Source of the DNA: Gaertneriomyces semiglobifer
Lineage: Eukaryota; Chytridiomycota; Chytridiomycetes; Spizellomycetales; Spizellomycetaceae
Length of the DNA stretch: 64,000 nucleotides
Direction: 5' to 3'
Assembly: GCA_025558075.1 (NCBI GenBank)
Contig: JAHLKF010000009.1
Coordinates: forward strand, 434,001 to 498,000
Shown: piece after piece, positions 1 through 12,420 of the stretch
Numbering within the stretch: position 1 is the first letter of the stretch
Layout: every line of letters starts with the position of its first letter
The notes under the pieces: model-generated
What the model was told of the DNA's origin: nothing
Seen by the model: the letters and a program-made list of their open reading frames with translations, nothing else
Databases searched by the model: none
Position numbers and translations under genes: made by a program

Positions 1-159
1 GACCACCAACCCGCGCTAGTGTGCTTACATAACCCCGCACTTAATTTACCACTCAACCCTAACACCTATATTCCCAAGCCATTCATGCCTGAATTGATTG
101 TGGACTCGCCCCCATTTGGTGATTTGCTGATGTCCGAGGAGTTAGTTGCCCCTAACTAA
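1..159 (+). CDS. 3' end of an unidentified protein gene (partial)
   Basis: Frame 1 is open from the first base to a TAA at 157-159 and encodes about 52 residues. The tail is rich in proline, leucine and asparagine and ends in ELVAPN. It could be the last exon of a plus-strand gene that begins outside the window, with SNF2 about 300 bp downstream in the same direction. I see no domain, and a stretch this short can be open by chance. The 298 bp between this stop and SNF2 hold no other gene and presumably include the SNF2 promoter and leader. Confidence 0.35.
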   Translation, partial: DHQPALVCLHNPALNLPLNPNTYIPKPFMPELIVDSPPFGDLLMSEELVAPN

Positions 160-457
160 CCCACACACCCAACTTCGCCCGAAGGAAGCGACTACGAGAA
201 GGAGTTCATCTGCCCTCGCGAAATTGCAACCAGTCCCGCAAGCGTCGGTGGGCAAAAAAGTATCACACCGACAGACACACACCTCTCTCTGGCTCGCATA
301 GACAGATATATTTGTAATACCCATACCCGCTGGATTAGTGGTGTATGGAGGTTACGCCTAGGGCTGCGCTAGGTTCGCAATTTCCCCAGTCACTTTTGCG
401 AACTCTACTTACCCCTCCGTCGATCTGTTACTTGGGCGAGATCCCGACACTTGACAA

Positions 458-3400
458 ATGTACACGACATCACAACATCAAATTCCCTTGGCTCAGCAGC
501 AGCAACAATCATCACAGGCCGTGAGACCACAACCTGGCTTGCCCGCCCAACAACAGCAACCACAGCAACAATTTGCGAACTCGTCTGACCAGCAGCATGT
601 AAATCTGAAAGCTATTATTGAGGCCGCACAGCTCCGTAAACAACGAGGCTCGACTGAGGCAAATGACCCAGAGTTTGCGAGACTCATCGCCATTTTGCGA
701 CAGCACAGCTCGAGTTCAAAGAATGCGACATCTCAACACCCCTCGGTACCGCAAATATCCCCGCCGCAGCCCATGTCTCACATGACATCGCAACAAGGCA
801 CGCCCCTTGCGCAGCCAACGTCCTCATCACTCCCTGCCACCGGGAACGTGATACCGCAGTGGACTACATCACAAACTCAACATCCAGTGCAACCCTCACA
901 GTTTAACGCAGCAGTTTCCAATCCGTCTAATGGTAGTGTGCCTGTTCTTGCGCAAGGGTCGATGAACGCCGCACATCCTGGAGCTATTGCGCCATTCACT
1001 CCTGAGCAGCTGACTGCGTTGAAGATGCAGATCTACGTCTTCAAACTGATCTCTAATAATAAGCCTGTCCCAGATAACCTACGGGAGAAGATTTTCGATG
1101 TGGAGAGTTTTAAACTGTCTCAGCCGTCGCAGCCAGTTACAGAAGCTTCCATCCCAACTATTCCAGGGAAAGTAATTGATGGGACTTTTAAGAATCATCA
1201 ACAGCTGCAGCAACCCGAGCAGCAACAGACTGCGTCAGCACCGACGGTCCGGATCTCAACAGCTCGCTTCGAAATTGGCCCGTTATCTAATCCCTACGCC
1301 CTATTACCTAAACGGCTGTCCTCTCAAGATTTAGCAAAACGGGTCATCATTCCGGCGGCCACGCCTACAGGAATTGACCCGCATGCGTTGATTGAAGAGC
1401 GTGAAAAACGAGTCCGTGCCAGAATCGCATATCGCATGAATGAACTGGAGAACATGCCCAGTAATTTATGCAACGATAACGGGTTGAAATTGCGCGCATT
1501 GATTGAGCTGAAGTCTCTCAAGTTGCTTGACAAGCAAAAGAGGCTTCGCAGCGAGTTGGTGGAATGTTTAACCAAGTCAACCACGTTGAGCACAGCGGCT
1601 GACCGAAGTGTCTTTCGTCGGATGAAAAAGCAATCCTTACGAGAGGCGAAACAGACGGAGAAGCTTGAGAAGAACCAGCGATTGGAAAGGGAACGGAGAG
1701 AGCAACAAAAGCATCAGGATTTCTTGCAGTCAATATTGCAGCATGGAAGAGAGATGCTCAATTTCCACAAGCAGCAGCAAAACAGGTGTATTCGACTGGG
1801 ACAAGCAGTTTCTAAATTCCATGCCATTGCGCAAAAAGAAGAAGAGAAGCGGCAACAAAGAATATCGCAGGAGCGTTTGAATGCATTGAAAGCCAACGAT
1901 GAGGCCGCATACTTGCGTTTGGTCGACAAAGCAAAGGACAATCGTATTATGCACTTGCTGCATCAGACAGAGTCGTACTTGAAATCCCTAACTAAGGCAA
2001 TGGAAGATCAAAAGGCATCTGTGGTAGAGCAAGAAGCTTTGGATGAGACGAATCGGACGAACGGCGAACCTGATGAAAGGGATTACTACGACACAGCGCA
2101 CCGGATATCCGAAGTTGTCACGGAGCAGCCTAGCATTCTTGTCGGCGGAAAATTGAAAGACTACCAGATAAAGGGTCTTCAATGGATGGTGTCACTCTAC
2201 AACAATCGTTTGAACGGCATTCTCGCTGACGAGATGGGTCTGGGTAAGACCATTCAAACTATATCGCTGATTACCTATCTGATAGAGAAGAAAAAGCAAA
2301 ATGGTCCATTCTTGGTTATTGTACCGTTATCAACCATTACGAATTGGGATCTGGAGTTCGAAAGGTGGGCTCCCTCGGTGAACCGTATAGTCTTTAAAGG
2401 GACGGTCCCCGAACGGCAACGCATGAAAATGGAAGTGAAGCAAGGGAATTTTCATGTCGTTGTTACTACGTATGAGTACATCATTCGCGAAAAGGCACTG
2501 CTTGCCAAAACGAAGTGGGTGTACATGATCATTGATGAGGGTCACCGAATGAAAAACACACATTCAAAGCTATCAACCACACTGGTTCAGTACTACTCCA
2601 CGCGCTATCGGCTCATTCTTACAGGCACGCCCCTTCAGAATAATTTGCCAGAATTGTGGGCACTGCTGAACTTCACATTACCCAAGATTTTCAACTCTGT
2701 AGAAACGTTTGACGAATGGTTCAATCACCCTTTCGCCAAGGAAGGTGGAAAAGAGACGGATATCAAGCTAAACGAAGAAGAGTCGCTGCTTATCATCCGT
2801 GGGCTGCACAAAGTCCTGCGGCCTTTCCTGCTTCGTCGTCTCAAGAAGGATGTGGAGTCTGAGTTACCCGATAAGGTGGAGACAGTTGTCAAATGCCCAA
2901 TGTCAGCACTTCAGTACCGTCTGTACGAACAGATCCGCAGCAAGAAGTCGAGTTTTGGCGGAGATGGTACCGCCCGTCGGAAGGCTCTCAATAATTTGGT
3001 GATGCAGTTCCGTAAGGTGTGCAATCACCCGTACGTGTTTGAAGACGTGGAAAATACCATGAACCCGACCAAAGCAACAGATGACAATCTGTGGCGTGTT
3101 GCAGGGAAATTTGAACTTTTGGACAGGATTTTGCCGAAATTCAAGGTGTCCGGACACCGTGTTCTCATGTTCTTTCAGATGACACAAGTGATGGACATCA
3201 TGGAAGACTATCTGAGGATGAGGGCACATCATTATTTGCGTTTAGATGGACACACAAAGGCTGAAGACCGTACTACGATGCTGAAAATCTTCAACCGACC
3301 TGACGATCCGCCATTTATTTTTTTACTGAGTACACGCGCTGGCGGTTTAGGGTTAAACCTGCAAACTGCTGACACTGTAGTAATTTTTGACTCTGACTGG

Positions 3401-5043
3401 AATCCGCATCAGGATTTACAGGCGCAGGATCGCGCGCACCGTATCGGACAAACTAAGGAGGTTCGAATTTTGCGATTGATCACAGCGCGATCAGTGGAGG
3501 AGACTATATTGGCACGTGCGCAGTATAAACTCGATATCGATGGTAAGGTTATCCAAGCCGGCAAGTTCGATCACAAAACCACCGATCGTGAGCGAGACGA
3601 ATTGTTGAGATCATTATTCGGAAGCGAAGAGGATGATGACGAGAAGGACGAAACCGAAGGGCAAATGGATGATGCTGAGCTTAATGAGATAATCGCAAGA
3701 AACGAAGATGAACTGGAACTGTTTGCAAAAATGGACATGGAGCGCAACAGGCGGGAACTGGAGGAGTGGCGCCGGGCCGGTAGGCGCGGAAATCCCCCTC
3801 CCCGATTGATGCAGGACGATGAGTTGCCCGCTATATATCTAGCTGAGGAATCGGAAGCCATTGTCGAACAGGAGCTGGATTTAGGGCGTGGAGCACGTGC
3901 ACGAAAGGAGGTTCGTTACGATGACGGATTGAATGACGATCAATTTCTCGCTGCACTTGATACTGGGGACTTGGAAGGTTATATTGAAAGAAGGGCAGTT
4001 CAGCGTGCCAAGAGGGCTGCTAAAAGGAACGTGCGGCCGGATTCCGTCGCGGAAGACGACAACGGGATTGTTGAGGATGACGCACCCGAGGAAGAGGAGG
4101 ATAGAGTGGTCAGTACACCGCAACCTGAAAACGGGAAAAGGAAACGCGGGCGACCACCAAAAAAGTTGAAATTTGCTGAAGCACCAGAAGACGAGCAAGA
4201 TGAACCAGCTAAAAAGAAAGGCCGTAAGGTCAAAGTGGCTGAAGACACACCCAAGCGCAGGCAGCGGAAGTTCGCAGGCGTGGACCCAGACGAAGTTGAC
4301 CCACTACCCGGCAACTTACGTAAAGCTCTGCGGCGAGTGTTCCACGCGGCATATGAAGCGGTAGAAGGCGCCGAGGTAGAGTACGATGAAGGGTATGTTA
4401 ACTTACTGATGTGAAGCGACTTGTGTACGGTTCCGTACTGATTATTGCATATCGCAGCTACCGGAGGCACAGGTGCGAATTGTTCAAGAATCTTCCACAC
4501 CGCCAGTCATACCCCGACTACTATAAACTCATCAAGTCGCCGATCGCTCTGGACATGATCAAGCATCGGATGACCCATGCGTATTACAAATCCCTGGAAG
4601 ATTTCGTGTCCGATTTTCATTTGATGTTCGCCAACGCAATGCAATATAATTTGGAAGGGTCAGAAGTATACAATGATGCAGTGGAGATGAAAGACATCTT
4701 CGATGCAAAAATTGCGGAGCTGTGCCCTGGCGGACACGTGCAAGTTCACCATGAGGATGATATAACTAGTGATCATGACCGGAAACGAAAACGATCTGTC
4801 GTATCGGCTGCTTCCGATGACGAGGATATGAGGCTAAGCGGCAGCCGTGGACGCAGTAATGCTGGCTCTGATGATGAGGATACGAGACCGAAGAGTAAGA
4901 AGAAGATCAAGCGTGACACCGGCGTTCCAGGTTTAGAAAACAGATACGGTACATTGCCCAAAATTAAAATGCGTATACCAATACCCCAACATAAGGAAGA
5001 AGGCAGTGACGAAAATTTGGAAGATGGTGAAATCATGGAATGA
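458..5043 (+). CDS. SNF2: SNF2/STH1-type ATP-dependent chromatin-remodelling ATPase
   Basis: Catalytic subunit of a SWI/SNF or RSC-type nucleosome remodeller; nuclear. There are two exons, 458-4392 and 4458-5043. Intron 4393-4457 (GTATGT...CGCAG) joins in phase 2 and gives about 1506 residues. Domains in order: glutamine-rich N-terminus; QLQ near residues 178-212; a charged HSA-like helix near 390-455; SNF2 ATPase with DEMGLGKT near 590 and the box II motif DEGH near 692; helicase C-terminal domain with a STRAGGLGLN motif near 957 and DRAHRIGQ near 990; an acidic SnAC-like region; an AT-hook (KRGRPPKK) near 1228; a C-terminal bromodomain. The bromodomain lies wholly in exon 2 and keeps the acetyl-lysine-binding Asn in NAMQYN. 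Reading through the intron would stop at 4412-4414 and lose the bromodomain. Whether this is the Snf2 or the Sth1 orthologue cannot be settled here. Confidence 0.95.
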
Positions 5044-5234
5044 GGATCTAACCTCTAGTCGGCCTGACGTTGCGGTTGTAAGATAAACATGTAAAAATGT
5101 TCTACCTAGTATTTTGTAAGGCCTAGTATGAATCGCTGGAGCGGCTTTTGTAAATCAGTTCATAAAGCTATGAACGAGTGTCAGATTAAATTTTAATATT
5201 TACATGTCCACTTAGGCTACATCGGTGATGACTG

Positions 5235-6878
5235 CTATTGAAACCTGAAATTAAATTGGAATGGAGAGCCACCGCCCTGTTGCTGCTGAAACTGGAAAGG
5301 AAATCCAGTGAAGAATGGATGACCGCCATGGCCAAAGGGACCACCTTGCTGTTGGTGCTGGGAGTTATCCTGCGAATAAAAAAAGTAAGCTGGGCAGCAA
5401 ACTGGGAAGAAAGGTGTCGCCCACTTACGTTCGGATCATCACCATTGTCAAACCTCTGACGCAGCTCTTCATTGCTCAGGACTTCATAAGCTTCATTAAT
5501 TTCACCCATCTTCTTCTCGGCGGCCTCTTTATCCTCATTTCTATCAGGATGATACTGTTTTGCCAGCTTTCGATATGCTTTGGAGATCTCCGCTTTGTTA
5601 GCGCTTCGTGGAACCCCAAGAACTTTGTAATAATCCTTTGAAGCAGCCTGGCGGCGTAATGTTCGAGCGCGCTCGTACCCCGATGTTATACGGGGGTCGT
5701 TGCCGCCTAAACGATGAGCTTTCTCAAAATCAACGATAGCTTCATCAAACTCGCCCAGTTGACTGCAAGCCTCTGCCTTTTGTATGAGGGCATCAATATT
5801 TTGATCGTCCATTTGAAGCCACTTGGAACACATTGATTTGGCTATTTTCCAATCTTTTACTCCGGAGTATCCCTTACATGCCAGGGAATAAATTTTCAGC
5901 ATTACAGCCGGTGAATGCGTTGCTTCCGCGTCGGCAAAAGTGCTTCCATCAGGGGCCACGATCGCTATGAGTTCTCTCCACTTTGAAGTTGCGGCTGCCT
6001 TGTCTGCCTCTTCCAAGGCTCTAGCAAGTTTCCTGCTTTTACGGAATAGATCTTTGCACTTTTTATGCTCCGGGTCCATGCGAAGGCATTCTTTGGCACT
6101 TGCCAACGCTTCCGCCAGCTCTCCGAGCGAAATCCTGAGGTCCGCGATTTGAAGATGTACTTCAGGAGAACCTGGCTGCAACAGTACCACTCGACTCAAA
6201 TCTGCAATTGCCATTTCCTTGTCGCCATGCTTAAGATAGCATTCGGCACGCTTCAAACGGAAATCAGCGCAATTCATCGCGACTTGGATAACTTCAGACC
6301 ACTTGGCAATGCCCTCTTCCCATTTTTTCTGCTTCATGAGGTTGGCAGAAGCTTGAGCAGCATCCTTTGCAATGGCAATCTGGTTCAACAAACGCTGTGC
6401 CTCATTGTCGGTTGGGTTCATGCGAAGGAAAGCGGAAAGGTCAACGGCAGCCGCGTCAAAGGAGCCTTGTTGAGCTAGTAACTTTGAGCGCTGCCATAGT
6501 GCCTGATGATAGTCCGGCCTCAAATCAATTACTTTCGAAAAGTCTAGTAGCGCCTGAGAGGTATGGCCAAGAGACAGATGCACGGCCGCTCGTCGCAAGA
6601 AAATGAGGTAGTTGTCGGGTTCCTCGGCTGTAGCAATGGGTTAGACACACAGGAGACAGCACAAACTTTTGTTGACCATCAGTACACCGACCTACAGCCT
6701 TATCATAAGCCTGCAAGGCTTCGGTATACCGGCCCTGTGTCAAAGAGGCCTTGGCTCCCGCCAATAAATCCTGGACATTTGTCGCGCTTGCCGCCAGAAC
6801 AACGTTGAAAAGCGACAGTAAAACTATCGCAATCAGCGAGCAAAAGCGAACACGGATAGTACGTTTACTATGAACCAT
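5235..6878 (-). CDS. ER-lumenal TPR/J-domain co-chaperone, DNAJC3 (P58IPK)-like
   Basis: Predicted Hsp70 (BiP/Kar2) co-chaperone acting on unfolded proteins in the ER lumen. Exons on the minus strand are 6878-6692, 6627-5429 and 5369-5235. Introns 6628-6691 and 5370-5428 splice in phases 1 and 0 to give 506 residues, very close to animal DNAJC3. A hydrophobic signal peptide covers about residues 8-29. Tandem TPR motifs fill roughly 32-370. The J domain begins near 388 (DYYKVLGVP) and contains the HPD motif in YHPDRN. The last exon is a Gln/Gly/Phe-rich tail. I see no KDEL-like signal. The first intron uses a weak GTCGGT donor, chosen because it alone restores a TPR-like join. The gene is tail-to-tail with SNF2, and a CATGTG palindrome lies about 115 bp upstream of its start. 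Confidence 0.9.
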
Positions 6879-7629
6879 GTGTGATTAGACCTGGACCTTG
6901 AGAAAGAAGCGGAGAGGGCAAGAATTGGAGGCTGGCGGGTTTGTAACTTCTGCGAATCGAAACCGCCATTCACGTTCAACCACGTCGCACGCTCACATGA
7001 CACGTCATGTGACTGCATGTGAGAGCATGTGAATTCAGAAAGAAGCTGCCCGGTTTGGTCAAACTTTGGTGAGCTGCGAGACAATGCACACAGTGGCTGC
7101 AGCAAATGTGCAAGGATGGCCTTTCTGTTTTGCGTGATTTATAGCTCTTGCTGCCTATGATGGAGACGTGCCGCCTCGCGCGAGGGCCATTGTCCAGATT
7201 AAACGGGCACGCTCTCATCCCATGGTTACCAGCAAAGAGGACTCTAATAATGCATGAGCTGAACTTGAAGCGAAGGGTCTCCATTTCCCAGGATCCATCA
7301 GTGAATAATGCAGCTGCATGTGCAATTGGGTTTTGGGTGCTTGGCACTGGCCAACATCAACACGACGCGCAGCTGCAACTTCAAACTTGTATATGTAACT
7401 CGATTATTGAGGAGGAATCAACTCTGCTACTGAACGAACTCTGCTCACAGACTCCGTATTGAGTTTATAAATTGCGAACAAACGGTGGTAACCCGTACAC
7501 AGTTTGGGCGGCGTTATCCGCCCATGGTGAATGTTGAAGTTCACCTACGGACGGAGTTGGGAAGTTTCCTTACACGCACTTTGGTGCGCACATTCGGACC
7601 AGGCTTAAAACTTGACAAGAGGACCGACG
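6879..7629. other. Intergenic region between divergent DNAJC3-like and SWA2 genes
   Basis: About 750 bp with no convincing gene. It must hold the promoters of both flanking, divergently transcribed genes. The only structured element I see is the CATGTG palindrome listed separately. The short open frames here lack coding character. Confidence 0.6.
6993..7012. promoter_or_regulatory. Palindrome TCACATGAC-AC-GTCATGTGA
   Basis: Two 9-bp arms are exact reverse complements separated by AC. Each arm contains a CATGTG E-box-like core of the type bound by bHLH factors. It sits about 115 bp upstream of the DNAJC3-like start. The same 9-mers recur, in the other order, in repeats near 20.9 kb and 53.5 kb. 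Regulatory function is inferred only from symmetry, position and recurrence. Confidence 0.5.
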
Positions 7630-10600
7630 ATGGATGATTTGGGCGATCTCGCTTGGAAGAGCGCTGGTTTGGCGTCAAGGCCAGCAAGTCGGAATGCGTC
7701 GGGGACGGGAACACCCTTGAGAGAGTTGCCCGTAGGCACCACCGTTGCTGGAAGTACGCTTGGGGGCGTACGGACCAATTCGACCGGCGGTGGATATGCG
7801 ACACCCCCCAGGGTGAGTGGCGGCAAGATGTTCTGCACAACTAGCGTTTTAAATATGCCAGCACAGTCCACTCACGGTGCGTTCGCCGCAGGGCTACAAT
7901 ACCCCGGCCTACACTACTCCCTCGTCATACAATGTACAATCATCATACAATTCAACACTCCGGTCGAATTTGAGCGCACCCACAAGCCGCGCTACATCTC
8001 CAGGCCCTGCAAAGTTCAGCAACACTATTCCTATCTCCACAAATGGCGGCAAAGTGGATGATCTTTTTGGAGGACTAGTTAATTTTGGATCGCACAATGA
8101 TGAGAAGCCAGCTGGATCGAACAACCAGAACAGCAATGGACCAATCAGCGGACCAGTTGGGCGAGGAGTGCCATTGCAACGACCCATGAATGAATTTGGT
8201 TTTCAGACACCACCGGCAGTTGCCAAAGCCTCAATCCATTCAACTTCGACTACGACCACTGCCGGTAAACCGGGTACTGGGGCGCCGTTCTCCGATATTG
8301 CTGCATTTGGTTCTGCAAAGGGTTTGCCAATACAGTCTATTCCAATCCGATCACCTCCAGCATCGAATCCACACGCACAATCACATCCCCCGCAGTCAAA
8401 TTCACGTAATATGACTGCCCCATCTTCGACTGCATGGGACTTCGATTTCCTAGCGTCAAAAACGAATGAAGCTCCGTACAAATTGACGCCTTCTGGTGAA
8501 ACGAGTAAAGATCCTTTTGATATTGAATTCCTCAATCGGGCCAATGTGGCGGCGGGCGGGAGTCGTAATGCTAAGCCTGACGAGGAGGACGATGTTCTTG
8601 GATTACTAGCTCGTCCAGTGGATGAAGTTCTTGCTAAGCAACTCGCGGCCAAGCCAAGTGCCCCCGAGTCACCGGTGTCCACTACTGATGGGCTGCGGGC
8701 ACCCCTCACACCACCTTCACGACGGGCCGCCGGGGCACTGAGCGACGACACTAGTACAGTTGAGCTGGACCATAAAACTGCGCAGATTATTGACATGGGG
8801 TTTGACGCTGCTGTCGCTCGAAATGCCCTTGAGGCCAGCGAAGGTAATCTTGAAGTGGCCATTGAAATGCTCGTCAGTCAGAGGGATGCGGAATCCCAAA
8901 TAAGCGACCAGACACGGGCAAGGCAATCACCACAAGCGGCTCGGCCACAGGTTGAAAATATCTTGCCGAGTAGGGATGAATACTACACGAAAAGATATCC
9001 AGAACGCAACACTACTCATTCCGGTGTAAGGGCTGTAGAGCAAACGGTTATTGCTACGGCCAAAACTGCAACCAGCTTAGCAAAGAGTGTATTTGAATTT
9101 GGGAAAAAAAAATTGGGGGAGGTGGTTGTGAAGGCTGGCGACCGATCGCATCAGAGCCACATGCGTTATGACGGGTATGATCATTCTGACCAACACCATT
9201 GGGATGGCCGAGGGGGCCGGTCTCGGTTTACGGATTCAAGTGATGAGGACAATGTAGGTGACGTCTATTCTCCTCCTGCGGGCTCCGCGCCGACTGCTCG
9301 ATCTCAGGCGCCACCGTTCTCAAACCCGGAGCCCGTATTGCCATTCAAAGAAACTCCCCCAAATACAATCTTCGGGCAATCACCTCCACTGCGACCGGTT
9401 ACGCCGCCCCCGCGCCCTATACCAACGAATGTGACCCTTACTCCGCGGAAGCCCACTGTGGTTGCTACCGCCGGGCAGTTACAAGAGAGCCAACAGCACA
9501 AAGATCTGGGTGGACGCGCTTTCCAAAATGGAGATTACGCTCTGGCAATTGAGGAGTATACTAGGGCGATACAAGTGCTGCCAAGCGAGCATGCGTCAAA
9601 CGCAGTGCTGTACTCGAACCGAGCGGCCGCACGGCTGAAAGTAGCATCTTTTATGGATGCTGTCTCTGACTGTGAAAAATCTCTGTCCCTGCTACAAGAA
9701 GATGAAGTCGCTAACCGTGAATTAATTTTGAAGACGTTCATCCGTAAAGCTCAAGCCCTGGAGAGTCTTGAGAAGTGGGAAGAAGCTCGAGACGTATGGC
9801 GAGAGGCGGTAGGCAAGGGTGTGGGCAAGCTTGGCAACGAAGGCTTGTCGAGGTGTGGTAGAGCCTTAAGCAGTACAATCGTCGGAACGAATGAAGCCCC
9901 CAGTGCCCTGCCTGTACAGCAGGCAACGCACGTGTCGTTATTTGCAGAGTTCGAAACATCGTAAGAACCCTGTTTTTATCATACTCGCGGTGAGAAGTGA
10001 GACATATTGAACCGTTAACGCAGATCATACGATACGAGTACTGTTACCGGTCAGAGTGCTCCGATGAGAGCCGATATCACTCGTGAAGAAGTGAACTCCT
10101 CCCACGCCGTGCAGAAATTGCGGGAAGAAGACGAGAAGAAGGAACGAGAAGAAGGAGAGAAATTGGAGATGAAAGATAGAATTGACGCTATGGTAAGTTG
10201 AAAAATTTTCTTTCCAAAGATGGTACCTCTTCTTCATAGGTTTAATTTTGCGCTCATAATCTGTAGCTTTCCAATTGGTCTTTCTCCAAGCAATCCAACC
10301 TTAGAGCGCTGCTAGGTTCCTTGCACACTGTGCTTTGGGACGGGGCAGGGTGGAAGGCAATTGGCTTAAGTGAACTGGTTACGCCGCAGCAAGTGAAGAA
10401 AGCCTATGTAAGGGCAGTCGCGAAGGTTCACCCCGACAAAGTGAGTTTTAGAGCAGTTGGTGGACAAGCCGACCAATTCATTGCACCCACGTGTCCGACG
10501 CGTGGGTTTTATTCGTAGCTGTTGATCAAATACTTACTTGCGCTTGCTTGCTAGTTATCTCAAGAAGCCACTGTTGAGCAACGAATGGTAGCCAACGCTG

Positions 10601-10659
10601 TTTTCAGCACATTGAATAAGGCCTGGGAAGAGTTCAAAGTACAGAACGGGTTGAGTTGA
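7630..10659 (+). CDS. SWA2: Auxilin-like clathrin uncoating factor (UBA, TPR and J domains)
   Basis: Predicted co-chaperone that recruits Hsp70 to strip clathrin from coated vesicles. There are five exons: 7630-7812, 7892-9960, 10024-10192, 10267-10440 and 10555-10659, giving 899 residues. Order: a low-complexity N-terminus with a possible clathrin/adaptor motif (DPFDIEFL); UBA near residues 352-390 (core IIDMGF); TPR block near 594-720; a short charged coiled coil; then the auxilin-type J domain near 830-898. The HPDK tetrapeptide ends exon 4, and Trp-rich helices precede it, as in auxilins. This UBA-TPR-J order matches yeast Swa2. Exon 2 ends at a stop (9962-9964) if intron 9961-10023 is retained, which would give a protein without the J domain. 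Confidence 0.92.
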
Positions 10660-10876
10660 TAGAATATGGTCATTCTCGTAGCGCCACAAACAAATAAACT
10701 TGTGTGGCCCAGGACCCTTCACACAGTCACAACTCCTTTCTAAAAATAACTGACTATTCTGAGAATATTCCCCGAGATGGAGAGCACAATCTATTTAGCA
10801 GCTTGGTCGAACGACTGGTCAGCGGACGTTTTCAAGTGCGAACATTTTCACCATAAAAGCAGATCAGCAATAAACG

Positions 10877-12356
10877 ATGGGTCTTGACCTGAGCGATCCC
10901 AAGATTGCCGCGACGTATGAAGAGATTCGCAGCGGTCAAAATGCCATTGACTGGTAGGTTCTATGTGGGGGTCGTTCGTCGACCACCCTTCCCAGCTTCC
11001 AAATCTGACAGTCAGCTTGCGTTCAAGGATGGTCCTTTGTAAGTTGGCGCGTAAACAGAAGATTGACCGCGGCATCTAATGTATGATGGTGGCCTCAGCT
11101 TTCCTGCCCAAACTGCCTGGGGTACACACTGGAGATGTGCTCAGGTATGAACTTGCTAGTGTACAGTTAAGTCAGCTATATTTCACCGCTTAGTTGCAGT
11201 GTGATTGCGTCTGGGCCTGGAGGTGTAAATTCATTCCAAGAAGAGCTCGGTCGTTTGGGAGATAGCGCGGTATACGGGTTTTTGAAGCATGACCAGCGAT
11301 TCTTTTATGTCGAGTTAATTCCAGAGAAGGTACGGTTAGTTGACCCTCTCGTTCGCAGCCAAATTTAACATACCCACGTTGTAGCCAATCGGGTTAGCAC
11401 GCTCCACTGCCGTCACTTACGGCAAAGAAATTGGTGGTGTAAGTTGCCAGTTGCTGTCATGGGAAAGTTGCGAATCCACTGTGAGAACTCACAGCGGTAC
11501 TTCCTTTGGCAGCTGTTGAGAGAACATGATGCGGAAGTGCATGTTTCCTCGGCGACAGAGCTGAATAGCCAGCTGCTGGTCTTACAATGCAAGAGCTCAC
11601 CTGGCCCCAACGTACTTTTGGGCCGAAGCATTACCAGCGCTTCCAACAATTCCCTCTCTTCCGACAAGAACGAGGACGTCTCCGAAGACTTTGCTCGACG
11701 ACTGCAAGACAATGCGCAGGTGAAGCAGCGGTTACGGGAAAAGGCAGACGGGTTATTGAAGACCGCCGCTGACGAACGAAGCAAAGAGGATCAATGGTTC
11801 AAGCAGAAGCGCGCAAAGGAGAATGAAATGAAAGAGGATTATATGAAACAATACAAAATTACTCAGGAACGTACGCCAAAGGTGTTCGTCCTATTCCTGT
11901 TCCTGTTCATGAGAGCTTCGCATGACTTATCAATCGCAGGCAGCGATCCTGTCCACATGGTTGGATGAAGCCATTGGCAACGGGCGGTTTTGGAAAAAGC
12001 GCTGGATGGTGGTTCGCGTAAGCATGTCTCGAGGGCAATTGGTTGGGGCTCTGTTAACTTTTGCATTGCAGGATAATCAAATGAATTTGTTCAAGGATGA
12101 GCAGGTAATGGACTGGGTGAATAATTTCGAATTGACCATCCGTTGACGATGACTCCTACAGGCCCTCAAGCCGTCCAAGACCATACAGTTGGCGGACACC
12201 GCCATTAGCGATGGACACCAGGAGTGGTATCTCCCTAATGTCTTCATTTTGCGTGAGAAATCCGGGGCGCGCGTGGAGTATGTTTTCCACACTGGCACGC
12301 GCGAGGATCTACTTCGTTGCATCGCAGCCGTGGAGAGAAGCCATATCAAAACTTGA
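10877..12356 (+). CDS. Actin-depolymerising-factor homology (coactosin-like) plus PH domain protein
   Basis: Predicted actin- and phosphoinositide-binding cytoskeletal protein. My preferred exons are 10877-10953, 11012-11038, 11200-11329, 11385-11438, 11495-11881, 11940-12017, 12072-12104 and 12162-12356 (326 residues). An ADF-H-like domain spans about 1-135 (segments ASGPGGVNSF and VYGFLKHDQRFFYVEL). A charged helical linker follows, then a PH domain from about 228 to 322 with the opening GNGRFWKKRW. The 5' structure is the weak part. An alternative that starts exon 2 at 11016 and adds an exon at 11098-11143 also stays in frame. The preferred model replaces the expected Trp of the first strand with Cys. 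PH identity is firmer than the ADF-H subfamily. Confidence 0.75.
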
Positions 12357-12420
12357 GAGTTTCAATGTCATGAAATACATAATTAGTTACTAGCTCAAGC
12401 CCCGTAGTTTCATGCAACGG

